From Arion vulgaris (Eukaryota > Mollusca > Gastropoda > Stylommatophora > Arionidae), in NCBI GenBank assembly GCA_020796225.1, contig CM036762.1, forward strand, positions 55,081,740 through 55,145,739: a stretch of 64,000 bases of DNA, read 5' to 3'. Position 1 is the stretch's first letter, and each line of letters begins with the position of its first letter. A program made the translations under genes and the position numbers. Positions 53,631 to 63,980 of the stretch are shown here, one piece after another. The notes under the pieces were generated by a model. That model made no database searches and had not been told where the DNA came from. It saw only the letters and a program-made list of their open reading frames with translations.

Positions 53631-53796
53631 TATGAACTAGCACTGTTGTTGTTTCTATCATGTTTCTAATAGTAAAGCTTTTACAAATCGAATTTTTCTT
53701 TATTACTCCAACAACTATTTGATGCAGGCATTTCATCACATTTGTTATAATTTTCATTTACTCATTTCCTGTAAGTATCCACGCCTGGTGCCTGGA

Positions 53797-54026
53797 AGGG
53801 TTAGTGACTCGGTCTATTAACCCCGACGTTCTGAGTTTGAATCACGCTGCGGACAGTTTGCTTGCAAATTGTTTCCGTTGATTTTAACAAAAGGACGATC
53901 GGCGCTTCACCCGTTCCAGAAAGCAATGCAAACTACTGAACGTATAAGTGCAGTTGCCTAGAAAATCAACGAACTTGTTTCTCGTGGATGGATCTGCGTC
54001 CTTTGAGGATAATGCCGATTTTCATT
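53797..54026 (+). mobile_element. SINE-1, diverged copy
   Basis: The head is eroded (agggttagtgactcggtc, gagtttgaatcacgctgc in place of the A and B boxes). The core is clear: gaaagcaatgcaaactactg, aacgtataagtg, gcctagaaaatcaacgaac and the end tgccgattttcatt. Confidence 0.8.
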
Positions 54027-54102
54027 CTATCAATTGCACTGGTAGCTACAAGTTGGAAGAGACATATTGTCAAAGACTTTTTTCAAAACTTCTAAATGCA
54101 CG

Positions 54103-54545
54103 AAGGATCGCCTTGCATTCATGCGGGTTCTCATACGGATCTGCTCCTGTCGTCAGAGATGGGACATCATCTGCCGAGAGGGTTGCACTGCTCCTGTCGT
54201 CAGAGATGGGACATCATCTGCCGAGAGGGTTGCACTGCTCCTGTCGTCAGAGATGGGACATCATCTGCCGTGAGGGTTGCACTGCTCCTGTCGTCAGAGA
54301 TGGGACATCATCTGCCGAGAGGGTTGCACTGCTCCTGTCATCAGAGATGGGACATCATCTGCCGAGAGGATTGCACTGCTCCTGTCGTCAGAGATGGGAC
54401 ATCATCTGCCGAGAGGGTTGCACAAAGCTAGAACTCTGCAAAGCTAAAGATCTCATTCAAAATTTACACATGTGGTTTGGTCCGGATTGGAACCTACAAC
54501 CTTCAGAACGACAGGCACAAGTCTGAACCACTTCGTCATTGAGAC
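54103..54545 (-). mobile_element. SINE-4 expanded by a 47 bp array
   Basis: Reverse-strand SINE-4. The tail side at the left reads gaaggatcgccttgcattca and gggttctcatacggatc, equivalent to the reverse complement of the SINE-4 end. The head side at the right reads tccggattggaacctacaac (B-box region). The middle is replaced by six copies of a 47 bp unit. Confidence 0.82.
54141..54422. repeat. 47 bp array, unit from SINE-4
   Basis: Six nearly identical copies of ctgctcctgtcgtcagagat, gggacatcatctgccgagag, ggttgca. The reverse complement lines up with gtgcaatactctcggcaggt and gccatttctgcgga of SINE-4. The open frames across it rotate and are artefacts. Confidence 0.92.
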
Positions 54546-54954
54546 CAACTCTTAATGTAGATATATATAAATACGAATTATAAGCCCCCAGTCTGCGCAA
54601 TAAACACGAACTCTAGATCAACGTTGCTTTCCAAATTACAAAACTGTATAACTAATCCTACATTAAGCACGTATATACACAGATGTTCAAAGCAGGGACA
54701 GACATTTCATTATAAATATGAAATATTTCTTCCTTTATCTAATATCTAGACGGAGTGATTAAACGATGAATTGAAATAAGATCTTTAAGATAAATGTAGA
54801 TGAAGAGTGTGCAGACATGGAATAAAAACACAGCTTGTAGAAATGTAAAGTGATTTCAATTGTGCACATAAGCTTCCCAAAGAGCAAGATGGAAGTGAAA
54901 AGACAGATGATAAAAAGTATTTTTCTATCAACACCTTGTTACCATTATCAAACT
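54546..54954. other. No feature recognised
   Basis: AT-rich, unassigned. Confidence 0.5.
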
Positions 54955-55395
54955 TGGTCTCTGATAGCAACACATCACAGAAAGCGCACCACGTGTGAAA
55001 TTAAATACTTGAATAAGGCAGAGGGGGTCACCAGGAAAAATAGATTACGAAATGAGGACATCAGAAGCAGAGCGGGCATAACTTCAAGCATCGAATACAT
55101 CGAAAGACAAGTGCAGTGGTACGGACATTTAATGATATTGAAATACAACTAACCACCAATAACAGTATACAATAAAAGGAGATCATTTACTAGAGCCAAA
55201 GGAAGACCAAGAAAATATGGATAGACAATATCAAGACCACACTACATAAACATGGATATAACACAACAAGGGCGACTCATCTGGCCCTGGAACACAAATT
55301 AAAGCTCTAACCCCTACGCTTAACGACAAGAGTAGACAACCCATCATACACATGGGGAAAGACAACAGACATAAGTTTAATACTTCATGACAGTC
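54955..55395 (+). mobile_element. LINE-A tail, unexpanded
   Basis: Encodes CEIKYLNKAEGVTRKNRLRN, EDIRSRAGITSSIEYIERQV and QWYGHLMILKYN before a stop. Beyond it come the LINE-A words accaccaataacagtatac, agagccaaaggaagaccaag, aacacaacaagggcgactca and gacagtcacctcag at the 3' end. It holds a single copy of the segment amplified at 17137. Confidence 0.87.
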
Positions 55396-55660
55396 ACCTC
55401 AGGGTAGTGGCTCCAGGGTAGTCGTCCAGGGTTCTCGTCCCATGGTAGTCGTCCTATCGTTCTCGTCCAAGGGTAGTAGTCCCAGGGTAGCCGTCCCAGA
55501 GTATTAGTCTCAGGTTATTCATTTCATGGTAGTCGTCCCGTGGTAGACATCTCAGAGTACACTACTCCGTCTTTGTCACTCTATCGTAGCCACTCCAGCG
55601 TAGACACTCCAGCGTAGACACTCCAGCGTAGTCACTCCAACGTAGTCACTCCAGGAATAT
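55396..55660. repeat. Degenerate 13-16 bp repeat
   Basis: Repeated words gggtagtcgtcccag, then catggtagtcgtcc, then cactccagcgtagacactcc. Each run is short and the unit drifts along the block. It starts where the LINE-A 3' end stops. Confidence 0.75.
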
Positions 55661-55811
55661 CACGAAACTAGGATCTTACAGGACAATGTTACAGATGTCA
55701 TAAATTTTCTAAAAGAAACTGATGTAAATGGGATAAAAAAGTTCAATAAAATATCAAAAACTTTCTGACAAACTTCCGAAGATAGAAGTCATTAGAGGGT
55801 GTGGTCGCCCC

Positions 55812-56010
55812 CCTTCCCAGCGTGTTCGTAGCGCGTTGGACTGCGGATGACTAGCCCTCTGTGATTGCGGGTTCAATTCCTCGAACTAGCAGAAAAGCCA
55901 CAGGTTCTCCAGATTCACGGTGTTCGTGGCACCGAACCGAAGGGTTACGATGTCCATGGCACCGAATCGAAGAGCTGAAAGTTCAAGTGCTTTTGGATCG
56001 AAAAAAGATG
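55812..56010 (+). mobile_element. SINE-2 copy
   Basis: gtgttcgtagcgcgttggac (A-box region), attgcgggttcaattcctcg (B-box region), ctccagattcacggtgttcg, accgaaccgaagggttacga and gtgcttttggatcgaaaaaa. Confidence 0.9.
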
Positions 56011-56237
56011 GTGTGGTAAAGGGATGTAATGCGAAGCTAGGGGTTGGGACTCATTGTGACAACAGACAATATTGCTGAAAGGGATTTAGAGAACTACAAA
56101 GATGAAAGCATTCTGACAGCATGGCATGGAAGAACGTCAACGTTTCAATTGATCGTTGAAGCTGGGAACATGTAATTGTGGTGATCCATGATAGTTTGAG
56201 CCGTGTCAGCATGTCCATCATCTGATAAATCTTTAGG

Positions 56238-56655
56238 TAATGTTTTTTTCATTGTTTTGATGTTTCAAGTATTACCCATAATTCAGTGACTGCATTGTTC
56301 TGATGATGTTTCAAGTATTACCCATAATTCAGTGACTGCATTGTTCTGATGATGTTTCAAGTATTACCCATAATTCAGTGACTGCATTGTTCTGATGATG
56401 TTCATTACCATATCAGTGACTGCATTGTTCGATGATTTCAAGTATTACCCATAATTCAGTGACTGCATTGTTCTGATGATGTTTCAAGTATTACCCATAA
56501 TTCAGTGTGCATTGTTCTGATGATGTTTTATTACCCATATTCAGTGACTGCATTGTTCTGATGATGTTTCAAGTATTACCCATAATTCAGTGACTGCATT
56601 GTTCTGATGATGTTTCAATATTACCCATAATTCAGTGACTGCATTGTTCGGGTGT
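56238..56655. repeat. 46 bp tandem repeat
   Basis: About nine copies of tgatgatgtttcaagtatta, cccataattcagtgactgca, ttgttc. A few copies carry short deletions. Looser relatives (tattacccataattcagt with different spacers) continue at 56985-57275, so the block at 56700-56985 split an older, decayed array. Confidence 0.92.
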
Positions 56656-56702
56656 TATATTAAAATTGATTTATATGGATGATGATATTTAATATATCAT
56701 AT

Positions 56703-56706
56703 ATTT

Positions 56707-56767
<61 letters not shown>
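56703..56767. repeat. (AT)n microsatellite
   Basis: About 65 bp of nearly pure AT. Confidence 0.95.
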
Positions 56768-56770
<3 letters not shown>

Positions 56771-57275
56771 CTTTGTCGTCTTTACAGACGGTCAATTGGC
56801 AAGTGTTTTACTGTGACAACTTCTGAGTTTTCGCTTTTCTCTCTTGTCGTTCAGCTCATACATAAGTCTCTTCTCAAAAGACTCTGCGCCCTTTCGTAAT
56901 TTGGCTATCCACACAACTCAGCTAGTTTTCCCCATGTGCTGGGACCTATAGAAAAGTTTGTCATTGTGGCTTTGCAAAAATAAATGTTACCCATAGTTCA
57001 GTGGTATTATATATTCCCCTCATTGTTCTGATGTTCCATGTATTACCCATAATTCAATAGCATTATCTGTCCCTCCATTGTTATTTTATTATAAATATTA
57101 TTCATAATTCAAGATCATTATCCCTCATTTCCTTGTTCTGATGTTCTATGTATTACCCATAATTCAGTAGTATTTTCTGCCGCCTCATTGTTCGGATGTT
57201 CTAAATATTACCCATAATTCAGTGGTATTATATTTCACTTCATTGTTCTAATGTTTGAAGTATTACCAATAACTC

Positions 57276-58067
57276 AATGATATTGTTTTACATTCCTCTT
57301 ATCAACGAAATATTCTAGCTATTTCTGGAGCCATTTGGGTTTCTTATCTTACTGCTATATGTAGCACAAAGCAGCTGGTGTCGTGTTGTGTTGCTTGCTG
57401 TATTATTATTTTAGCTTCTATAGCGACCTGACGAGTGGTAGCCTTACAGAAATAATGAGTATGGTGCCAGTTTTAGCTCGTTTGAACATTACTTGATAGA
57501 CTGTATGAGAAAGGGCGGAGGTGGGACTTGCAAACTGTGGCAAAGTCGTAGGTTACTCGATCGATAATTCTGCAGTCTGATTTCCTGCTCACTTCCGTGT
57601 TTGGTTGTGTGGGTGAGTGTCGATGCGTGCATATATATATAATTTATGTTTCTATATTTCTAGAGAGAAAGAGAGAGAGAGGAGGGAGGGAGAGAGAGCG
57701 AGAGAAAGATATTAACTTTTACAATACGACAAACCACATGACGTACCTTTCAGGCAGAACCAATTTTCTCGCAAACCACATCATGAGACAAAACAATAAA
57801 CACAGTCTACTTTACTTCATAGTGTTTCTGTGGTAGCAAAGTGGGACTGATTTGACCGTAGAAACCTGTGTCAGTTGTGAAACTGAACTCTGGACTTCTA
57901 GACTACGAAGCAAGTGCACTATTCACTATGTTATTGAGGCTCTCTAGTGTGCGTGTACTACGAGTTAGGAGAGAGAGAGAGAGAGACAGAACGAGAAAGA
58001 GATGGAAATATATGATGTACCTGTTTCGTCCTTTAAACCCCGGTTGTGGCATAGACCTTCAATCAAC
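57276..58067. other. No gene; GA tracts
   Basis: Unassigned apart from GA-rich tracts at 57660-57712 and 57968-58005. Confidence 0.5.
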
Positions 58068-58435
58068 TTTTGCCAAATTCTGTAATTTCTCACTTTCTCT
58101 GTCATTTCTTATTTTCTATGCCATTTCTCATTTTCTCTGTCGTTTCTCACTTTCTCTGTCATTTCTCACTTTCTCTGTCATTTCTCACTTTCTCTGTCAT
58201 TTCTCACTTTCTTCTCTGTCATTTTCACTATCTCTGTCATTCTCACTTTCTCTGTATTTCTCTGTTTCCACTTTCTCTGTCATTTCTCACTTTCTTTTGT
58301 ACTTTCTCTGTCATTTCTCCTTTATCTGTCATTCTACTTTCTCTGTACTTTCTTCTTTCTCACTTTCTCTGTCATTATTCTCACTTTTCTCTGTACTTTC
58401 TCTGTCATTTCTCACTTTCTCTGTCATGTCTCAAA
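58068..58435. repeat. 19-20 bp pyrimidine repeat
   Basis: About 18 copies of catttctcactttctctgt with frequent indels. The FSVISHFLC-type open frames are artefacts. Confidence 0.9.
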
Positions 58436-58689
58436 GTCTCCGTTAATATTTCACGTTCTTTGTTTATTCCCCCCCTCCCGCCCCCAGACTTCTGTCGTGT
58501 CTAAATTGTTCGTGTCTGAAGTACAGAAGTGTTTCTTTCATTCTCATGGGAAATCTTGTGAATTGTTAATGCTTTCATTTGGTGGTCACAATTTCTAATT
58601 CAATTTTAAACTGTTCAGTGAAATGTTGGATTTGTATCTCTCTAATAACATGAAGTTGTACTCTCATGGGTTTTATTGATATAAGTGAA

Positions 58690-58775
58690 GACTGCAGTAA
58701 AACTATGTACCAACGTCGAAACACGTAAAAGCAAAATGATGTAGTTTTACAAAATACAGAAACAATAGTTCATAG
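58690..58775 (-). mobile_element. Penelope-like terminal fragment
   Basis: aaacacgtaaaagcaaaatg, atgtagttttacaaaatac and agaaacaatag match the reverse complement of the Penelope-like right end at 43880-43930 and 59560-59605. Confidence 0.65.
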
Positions 58776-59339
58776 TTTTCATATGTACGGTTCCAACTTC
58801 ACTGCAACGGGTCACCTCATAATTGCTCCGTTCCTGTGCCAACGAAAATTACACGAAATACCAACAACTAAGAAATGTCTCCTGTGTGAATTGATTCCAG
58901 AATGAAACAGCCGTGTACTGCCACAAAAAGTAACCTGCACCGCATAAATGCATATGGCCGTCGCTAAAGTTGCAACACAAAGCTGTTCATCACTTGAATT
59001 GCAATTCATGTCGAAGGGAACATCAATCACGACAAAATCCAGCTTTCTGCACTCGTAATATAACTGCATACGTCAGATTGAGTTTGTTCGTCATAACTGC
59101 TGTTCGCCATTTTCTGAATACAACAACAAACGCACGGTTGACACAGCAAAAGATTCCTTGTAACATTCATAACTCACAGCGTTGCTCAAGCACTAACTTA
59201 GTAGCTCGGCAAACGAAACAGGAAAATACCCGACCAAAAATGGCGGAAATGCGCTAGCAAAGTCGTGTCCAGAATCAAACAGTCCTGACTCTGAATGGCC
59301 CTCCCGCATTCCGCCATTGCTGGCCAGATTTTTCATACA
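58776..59339. other. No feature recognised
   Basis: Less AT-rich than its surroundings, with no ORF or repeat I can support. Part of the Penelope-like block may extend here. Confidence 0.4.
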
Positions 59340-59610
59340 GAAACAATAACAATATGAAGCAAATTTTCGACCAAAAGACATTTTCAAGCAAAGAATACAC
59401 CAGAAGGGAAGAAATTCACTTTTTATACGTTTTAGAGATGTTAGGTATTTATTGTCTAATTGTATAATGTCTATCGTTTAAGAAGTGAATTTCTTCCCTT
59501 CTGTTGATCTTTGCTTGATAAAGGCCTTTTGTCGAAACGTCGCTGTGTATGGTTTTTGTACTTTGTAAAACTACAGTTCTTTGTTTTTACGTGTTTCGCT
59601 ATTACTTTCA
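59340..59610. mobile_element. Inverted Penelope-like terminal repeats
   Basis: The left arm (59340-59432) and right arm (59474-59570) are inverted copies: cagaagggaagaaattcact at left pairs with agtgaatttcttcccttctg at right, and the terminal motif appears on the minus strand at left (decayed) and intact at right (cttgataaaggccttttgtc, gaaacgtcgctgtg). The right side runs on into ttgtaaaactacagttcttt. A head-to-head arrangement of terminal repeats is known for 5'-truncated Penelope-like copies. Confidence 0.78.
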
Positions 59611-59744
59611 TTAGTACGTGTTTTCTTCCGTTTGTCTTCATTGGCAAACTGTGAGTCCAATAACCTTTTATTACAATATTTTTGTGACAAGAAAACTTTC
59701 TAGAATTGATGTTTTTTAATGTTCATGTTTTTTCGTGTTTTATT

Positions 59745-59850
59745 TAGACATGTGTGTGTGTGTGTGATTGTATGTGCGTGCACGTGTGTCCTGTGTGTGT
59801 GTATGTGCGTGCACGTGTGTCTGTAGTGTGTGTGGGTATGTGGAGGAGAA
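59745..59850. repeat. GT-rich microsatellite
   Basis: (GT)n interspersed with tgtatgtgcgtgcacgtgtg, which occurs twice. Confidence 0.9.
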
Positions 59851-59894
59851 AAAAATATAATAAAGGTTTTTATGACAATTATACAGATATTTCG

Positions 59895-60035
59895 AAGAAT
59901 TCTCCTTCTTCTTCTATGAACTCTCCAAATCGACCACTTGTTAAGCACTCTTGTTGGATATGTATGTGATATGTATGTTTGAAGTGCATTGTATGTTGTG
60001 CCAGTTATGCTCCAACAAGTGGGACAGCACAGCTC
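59895..60035 (-). mobile_element. CGCCC-module retroposon, 3' part
   Basis: ccttcttcttctatgaactc, aaatcgaccacttgttaagc and ttgtatgttgtgccagttat match the 3' half of type 1 copies on the minus strand. It is 5'-truncated or decayed beyond 60035. Confidence 0.75.
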
Positions 60036-60037
60036 AT

Positions 60038-60370
60038 AGAGAAAAGAGAGAGAGTGAGAGAGAGAAGAGAAGAGTGAGAGAGAGAGGGGAGAAGAGAGAG
60101 AGAGAGAGAGAAAAGAGAGAGAGAAAGAGTAAGAGAGAACGATGGAGAAAGAGAGAGGGGAGAGAAAAGGCGAGAGAAAGAGAGAAAAGAGGAAAGAGGA
60201 AAGAGAGAGAAAGAAGGGAAAAATAGAAAGAGAGAGAAAGAGGACAAGAGAGAAAGAGAAAAAAAGAAGAGAGAGAGAGAAATAGAAGCAAAGAGAGAGA
60301 AAGAGGGTAAGAGAAAAAGAAAGAGAGAACAAGAGAGAGAAGAAAGAGAGAGAAAGAAACAAGAGATAGA
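60038..60370. repeat. GA-rich low-complexity tract
   Basis: A purine-only stretch of about 330 bp made of gagagaaagag words. It yields long but meaningless open frames on both strands. Confidence 0.93.
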
Positions 60371-60861
60371 ATTAAAGTCTCGATACACTAACAAAATATT
60401 ACTCAAATAACAACATTAAAATCTTAAAGAAAATAAAAGTAAAAAAAATTGGATGAACTTGTTCAGAAAAAATAAACGAACAAATTGAAAGAAAAGTTAA
60501 CAAGGAAAAGAGGAAGCGAACTGTGCAAGATGAAAAATATAGCAAAAATAATTTAATAATAATGTTGCAAATCGTGTCTCCGGGATCTGAACATTTGATT
60601 AAATGGAACAGTTTTATTTCTTCTGTTGTTGTGAACATGGTATTCTATCCTGTAGTGGTTTTTTTTCTTCATTTTACTCGCAGCTATTCTCATTGAATTA
60701 CATGTTCGATTTCTACTTTGATCTTTCACATACAAATGATGTTCTTTTATCTACTTTTTATTAATCGACTTTCTAGTACTTTTAACTTCTTGTGCAATAA
60801 ATTATCTTGTATTAAATGTCTAATGGGTGTTCTTAATTTGGTAGTTTCCGTTAGTTATTTA
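60371..60861. other. No feature recognised
   Basis: AT-rich, unassigned. Confidence 0.5.
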
Positions 60862-61960
60862 CTCATTTTGGGAGTTGGTTGTTAGATCTATCAGACATTC
60901 AGTCATTTGGGGATCGATTTTTAGATCTATCAGACATTCAGTCATTTGGGGATCGATTTTTAGATCTATCAGACATTCAGTCATTTGGGGATCGATTTTT
61001 AGGTTTTTCAGACATTCAGTCAATTGACAATTCATAAACGAACAGCAGATTAAATGGTTTTGGGCACCTGACAAGAATGCTCTGGTATCGCCTACCACAG
61101 AGAACCACAAAGAAAAAAATATAATGAGTTCAAAGCAAGAGGAAGATCACGAAAAAGATGGAGCGACGGCATCAGGAACAGCCTTACGAAAATGAATATC
61201 AGCTTACAAAGTGATATAAAACAAGCACACACAAGATCACTACGTTCTCCCCCCCCTATATAAGAAGTAAATGGTGGAAGAGAAGAAGAAGTCAATTGGT
61301 GGTTGGTCATTCGAGGGTCGGTTGTTAAGTGGGTCAAACATTCAGTCATTCGAGGGTCGGTTGTTAAGTTGGTCAGACATTCAGTCATTGGGGGGTCGGT
61401 TGTTAAGTTGGTCAGACATTCAGTCATTCGAGGGTCGGTTGTTAAGTGGGTCAAACATTCAGTCATTCGAGGGTCGGTTGTTAAGTTGGTCAGACATTCA
61501 GTCATTCGAGGGTCGGTTGTTAAGTGGGTCAGACATTCAGTCATTCGAGGGTCGGTTGTTAAGTGGGTCAGACATTCAGTCATTCGAGGTCGGGTTATGG
61601 TCAGACATTCAGTCATTCGGCGGTTGGTCGTTAGGTTGATTAGTTACTAAGTCAGTCAGAGCTAGGTTGTGAGGTCGGTCAGTCATTCAGTCAGTTGGGA
61701 TCGGTAGTTAGATCAATCAATCATTCAGGGAGTTGGAGGCTGGTCCTTAGTTATGTCAGTCGTTCAGTCAGTCGGATATCGGTCGTTAGGTCTAACAGAC
61801 ATTCAGTCAATTTGGGATCGATGTTTAGGTTGGTCAGACATTCAGTCGATTGGTGGTTGGTCGTTAGCCATTCGAGGGTCGGTTGTTAGGTGGTTCAGTC
61901 GTTTGTCAGTCGTGGATCGGTCATTAGGTCATTCAGTAATTCCGTCGGTTCGAATAATTT
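60862..61960. repeat. 39 bp satellite, split by a LINE
   Basis: The left block (60862-61017) has four copies with agacattcagtcatttgggg and atcgatttttagatctatc. The right block (61299-61620) has about eight copies with the same 39 bp period, gtcggttgttaagttggtca plus gacattcagtcattcgagg. Beyond 61620 the unit decays (gtcagtcattcagtcagtt). The insertion at 61027-61289 separates the two blocks. Confidence 0.92.
61027..61289 (+). mobile_element. LINE tail inside the satellite
   Basis: With one frame shift it encodes NEQQIKWFWAPDKNAL-like residues, then EFKARGRSRKRWSDGIRNSL, TKMNISLQSDIKQAHTRSL, the end of a LINE ORF2, followed by a (GAA)n tail. The repeats agtcaattg at 61018-61026 and 61290-61298 fit a 9 bp target duplication, though the satellite itself has related words. 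Confidence 0.87.
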
Positions 61961-62169
61961 CGACTAATTGTCGAAAACACCAATAGTCAGAATACTAGAG
62001 GTTAATAAACGGCACAAAACGTTGCTACTTAGCAACCGCCTGTTTGAAAACAACACAACAATTGATGACGCATACACACATCATTTGAAGACATTTGAAA
62101 TCAAACTTTGCAGAAGAAGGAATAAAAACATTACAATCATAATTAAGAATGTATTTAACCATCACATCT

Positions 62170-62378
62170 GCCCGTCTGCCCAGCGTGTTCGTAGCGCGTT
62201 GGACTACGGGTGACTATCCCTCTGTGTGTGCGGGTTCAATTCCGCGGAATGGCAGAAAAAGCCACAGATTCCCCAGATTTACGGTGTTCGTGGCACCGAA
62301 CCGAAGGGTTACGATATCCATGACACCGAGCCGAATAGCTGAAAAGCTCAAGTGCTTCTGGATCGGAAAAAAACACAA
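62170..62378 (+). mobile_element. SINE-2 copy
   Basis: ccagcgtgttcgtagcgcgt (A-box region), tgtgcgggttcaattccgcg (B-box region), ccccagatttacggtgttcg, accgaaccgaagggttacga and agtgcttctggatcggaaaa followed by an A-rich tail. Confidence 0.92.
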
Positions 62379-62584
62379 AAAACCCATCACATCTCCCACG
62401 CCTTCTTGTTCATGTTTTCTAACATAATAAACAAAGCTGCTGTACATAACTAAGTTTCCAAATGTCAGACACAACCAACACACATTCTTTAATTATTGTT
62501 TCGTTCACTAATACCTGGAAATCTGGTTATTTATTTTTATACGACAAGAAACGTTAAATGTATTTAAGCCATAACTTTCATGAA
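62379..62584. other. No feature recognised
   Basis: AT-rich sequence up to the start of the large direct repeat; nothing supported. Confidence 0.5.
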
Positions 62585-63000
62585 GTTGTTGTTTTTATTT
62601 TCTTCTCCATTAATCTCAGCTTTATTTGCAATAGTAGGAAGATGAAACAACAATTGTCAGGATGCGCAAAAAGAAGATTAAATACATTTCTTACGTAGTT
62701 CATCCCTATGGAGACATTGCTTAATGTTTTCATGTTTTATTCATGTGATACCAGAATTTATGATAACAGTTTGTCAGTGCGTACTTAACACAGCTTATAT
62801 CATATATTCTTATCTAACTCACTGTTTAATCGTTTTATGTATGGTCACAATAATGCAGACCAGACTACAATTTCTTACTTAGCTCACTAAATTCCTTACG
62901 GGAGAGAGGGCGTGTACATGATTCACGTAACAGCGGTGAATTCACAACACTAACCAGACTACAAGAACTCAAAGTTAAGTGTGGTGTAGCTCGACAAGAA

Positions 63001-63039
<39 letters not shown>

Positions 63040-63091
63040 AACTAAACTAAACTAAATTTAGCTCACTATATATATATTATTTTTGAGCAAA

Positions 63092-63262
63092 ATGGGCAAG
63101 GCACATTCTCCATATCAGCTGTCCGCGCTAGACATAAAGGGAGAGGACACTTCATCTTTGCTTTTGGCTCAGATACAACACGGAAAGCACCAGTTACCTA
63201 AGTTGTTGTTTTTATTTTCTTCTCCATTAATCTCAGCTTTATTTGCAATAGTAGGAAGATGA
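63092..63262 (+). CDS. Short ORF with MGxxxS start
   Basis: A 56-codon frame beginning MGKAHSPYQL that crosses the junction into the next unit and stops at TGA. Gly2 with Ser6 fits a loose N-myristoylation pattern, as seen at the start of many Gag proteins. A TATA-like tatatatatatta lies 25 bp upstream. No Gag fold can be claimed from so short a frame, and the second half (LFLFSSPLISALF) is simply the start of the next unit. Treat as hypothetical. Confidence 0.2.
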   Translation: MGKAHSPYQLSALDIKGEDTSSLLLAQIQHGKHQLPKLLFLFSSPLISALFAIVGR

Positions 63263-63809
63263 AACAACAATTGTCAGGATGCGCAAAAAGAAGATTAAAT
63301 ACATTTCTTACGTAGTTCATCCCTATGGAGACATTGCTTAATGTTTTCATGTTTTATTCATGTGATACCAGAATTTATGATAACAGTTTGTCAGTGCGTA
63401 CTTAACACAGCTTATATCATATATTCTTATCTAACTCACTGTTTAATCGTTTTATGTATAGTCACAATAATGCAGACCAGACTACATTTTCTTACTTAGT
63501 TCACTAAATTCCTTACGGGAGAGAGGGCGTGTACATGATTCACGTAACAGCGGTGAATTCACAACACTAACCAGACTACAAGAACTCAAAGTTAAGTGTG
63601 GTGTGGCTCGACAAGAACGCTATGCTGGCAGACAAAGAAGAATTGTAAATCAACAAAGAACCGGTGTCGTTAGTCGCCACACGCTGATGGACATACTGAG
63701 GAGAGATCGGAGCACTTATGGACTAATTTGTTCGACGTGCAGTGATGGTGATCCGACGACTAAACTAAACTAAATTTAGCTCACTATATATATATTATTT
63801 TTGAGCAAA

Positions 63810-63980
63810 ATGGGCAAGGCACATTCTCCATATCAGCTGTCCGCGTTAGACATAAAGGGAGAGGACACTTCATCTTTGCTTTTGGCTCAGATACAACACG
63901 GAAAGCACCAGTTACCTAAGTTGTTGTTTTTATTTTCTTCTCCATTAATCTCAACTTTATTTGCAATAGTAGGAAGATGA
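63810..63980 (+). CDS. Second copy of the MGxxxS short ORF
   Basis: The same 56-codon frame in unit 2, differing by a silent change in the Leu13 codon and by Thr in place of Ala49 (cag/ctt versus caa/ctt context in the next unit). The conserved frame may only reflect the youth of the duplication. Confidence 0.2.
   Translation: MGKAHSPYQLSALDIKGEDTSSLLLAQIQHGKHQLPKLLFLFSSPLISTLFAIVGR

Noticed and set aside
57597..57836. 79-codon ORF with RERERE stretch
   Set aside because: Half of it is a GA microsatellite and no motif lies outside it.
59700..60406. Serine/leucine-rich ORFs up to 220 codons
   Set aside because: They are translations of the purine-only tract at 60038-60370.
8107..62378. True tRNA genes at the A-box/B-box pairs
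   Set aside because: The heads do not fold into complete cloverleafs, several copies share long non-tRNA bodies and 3' tails, and some have target duplications. They are SINEs.
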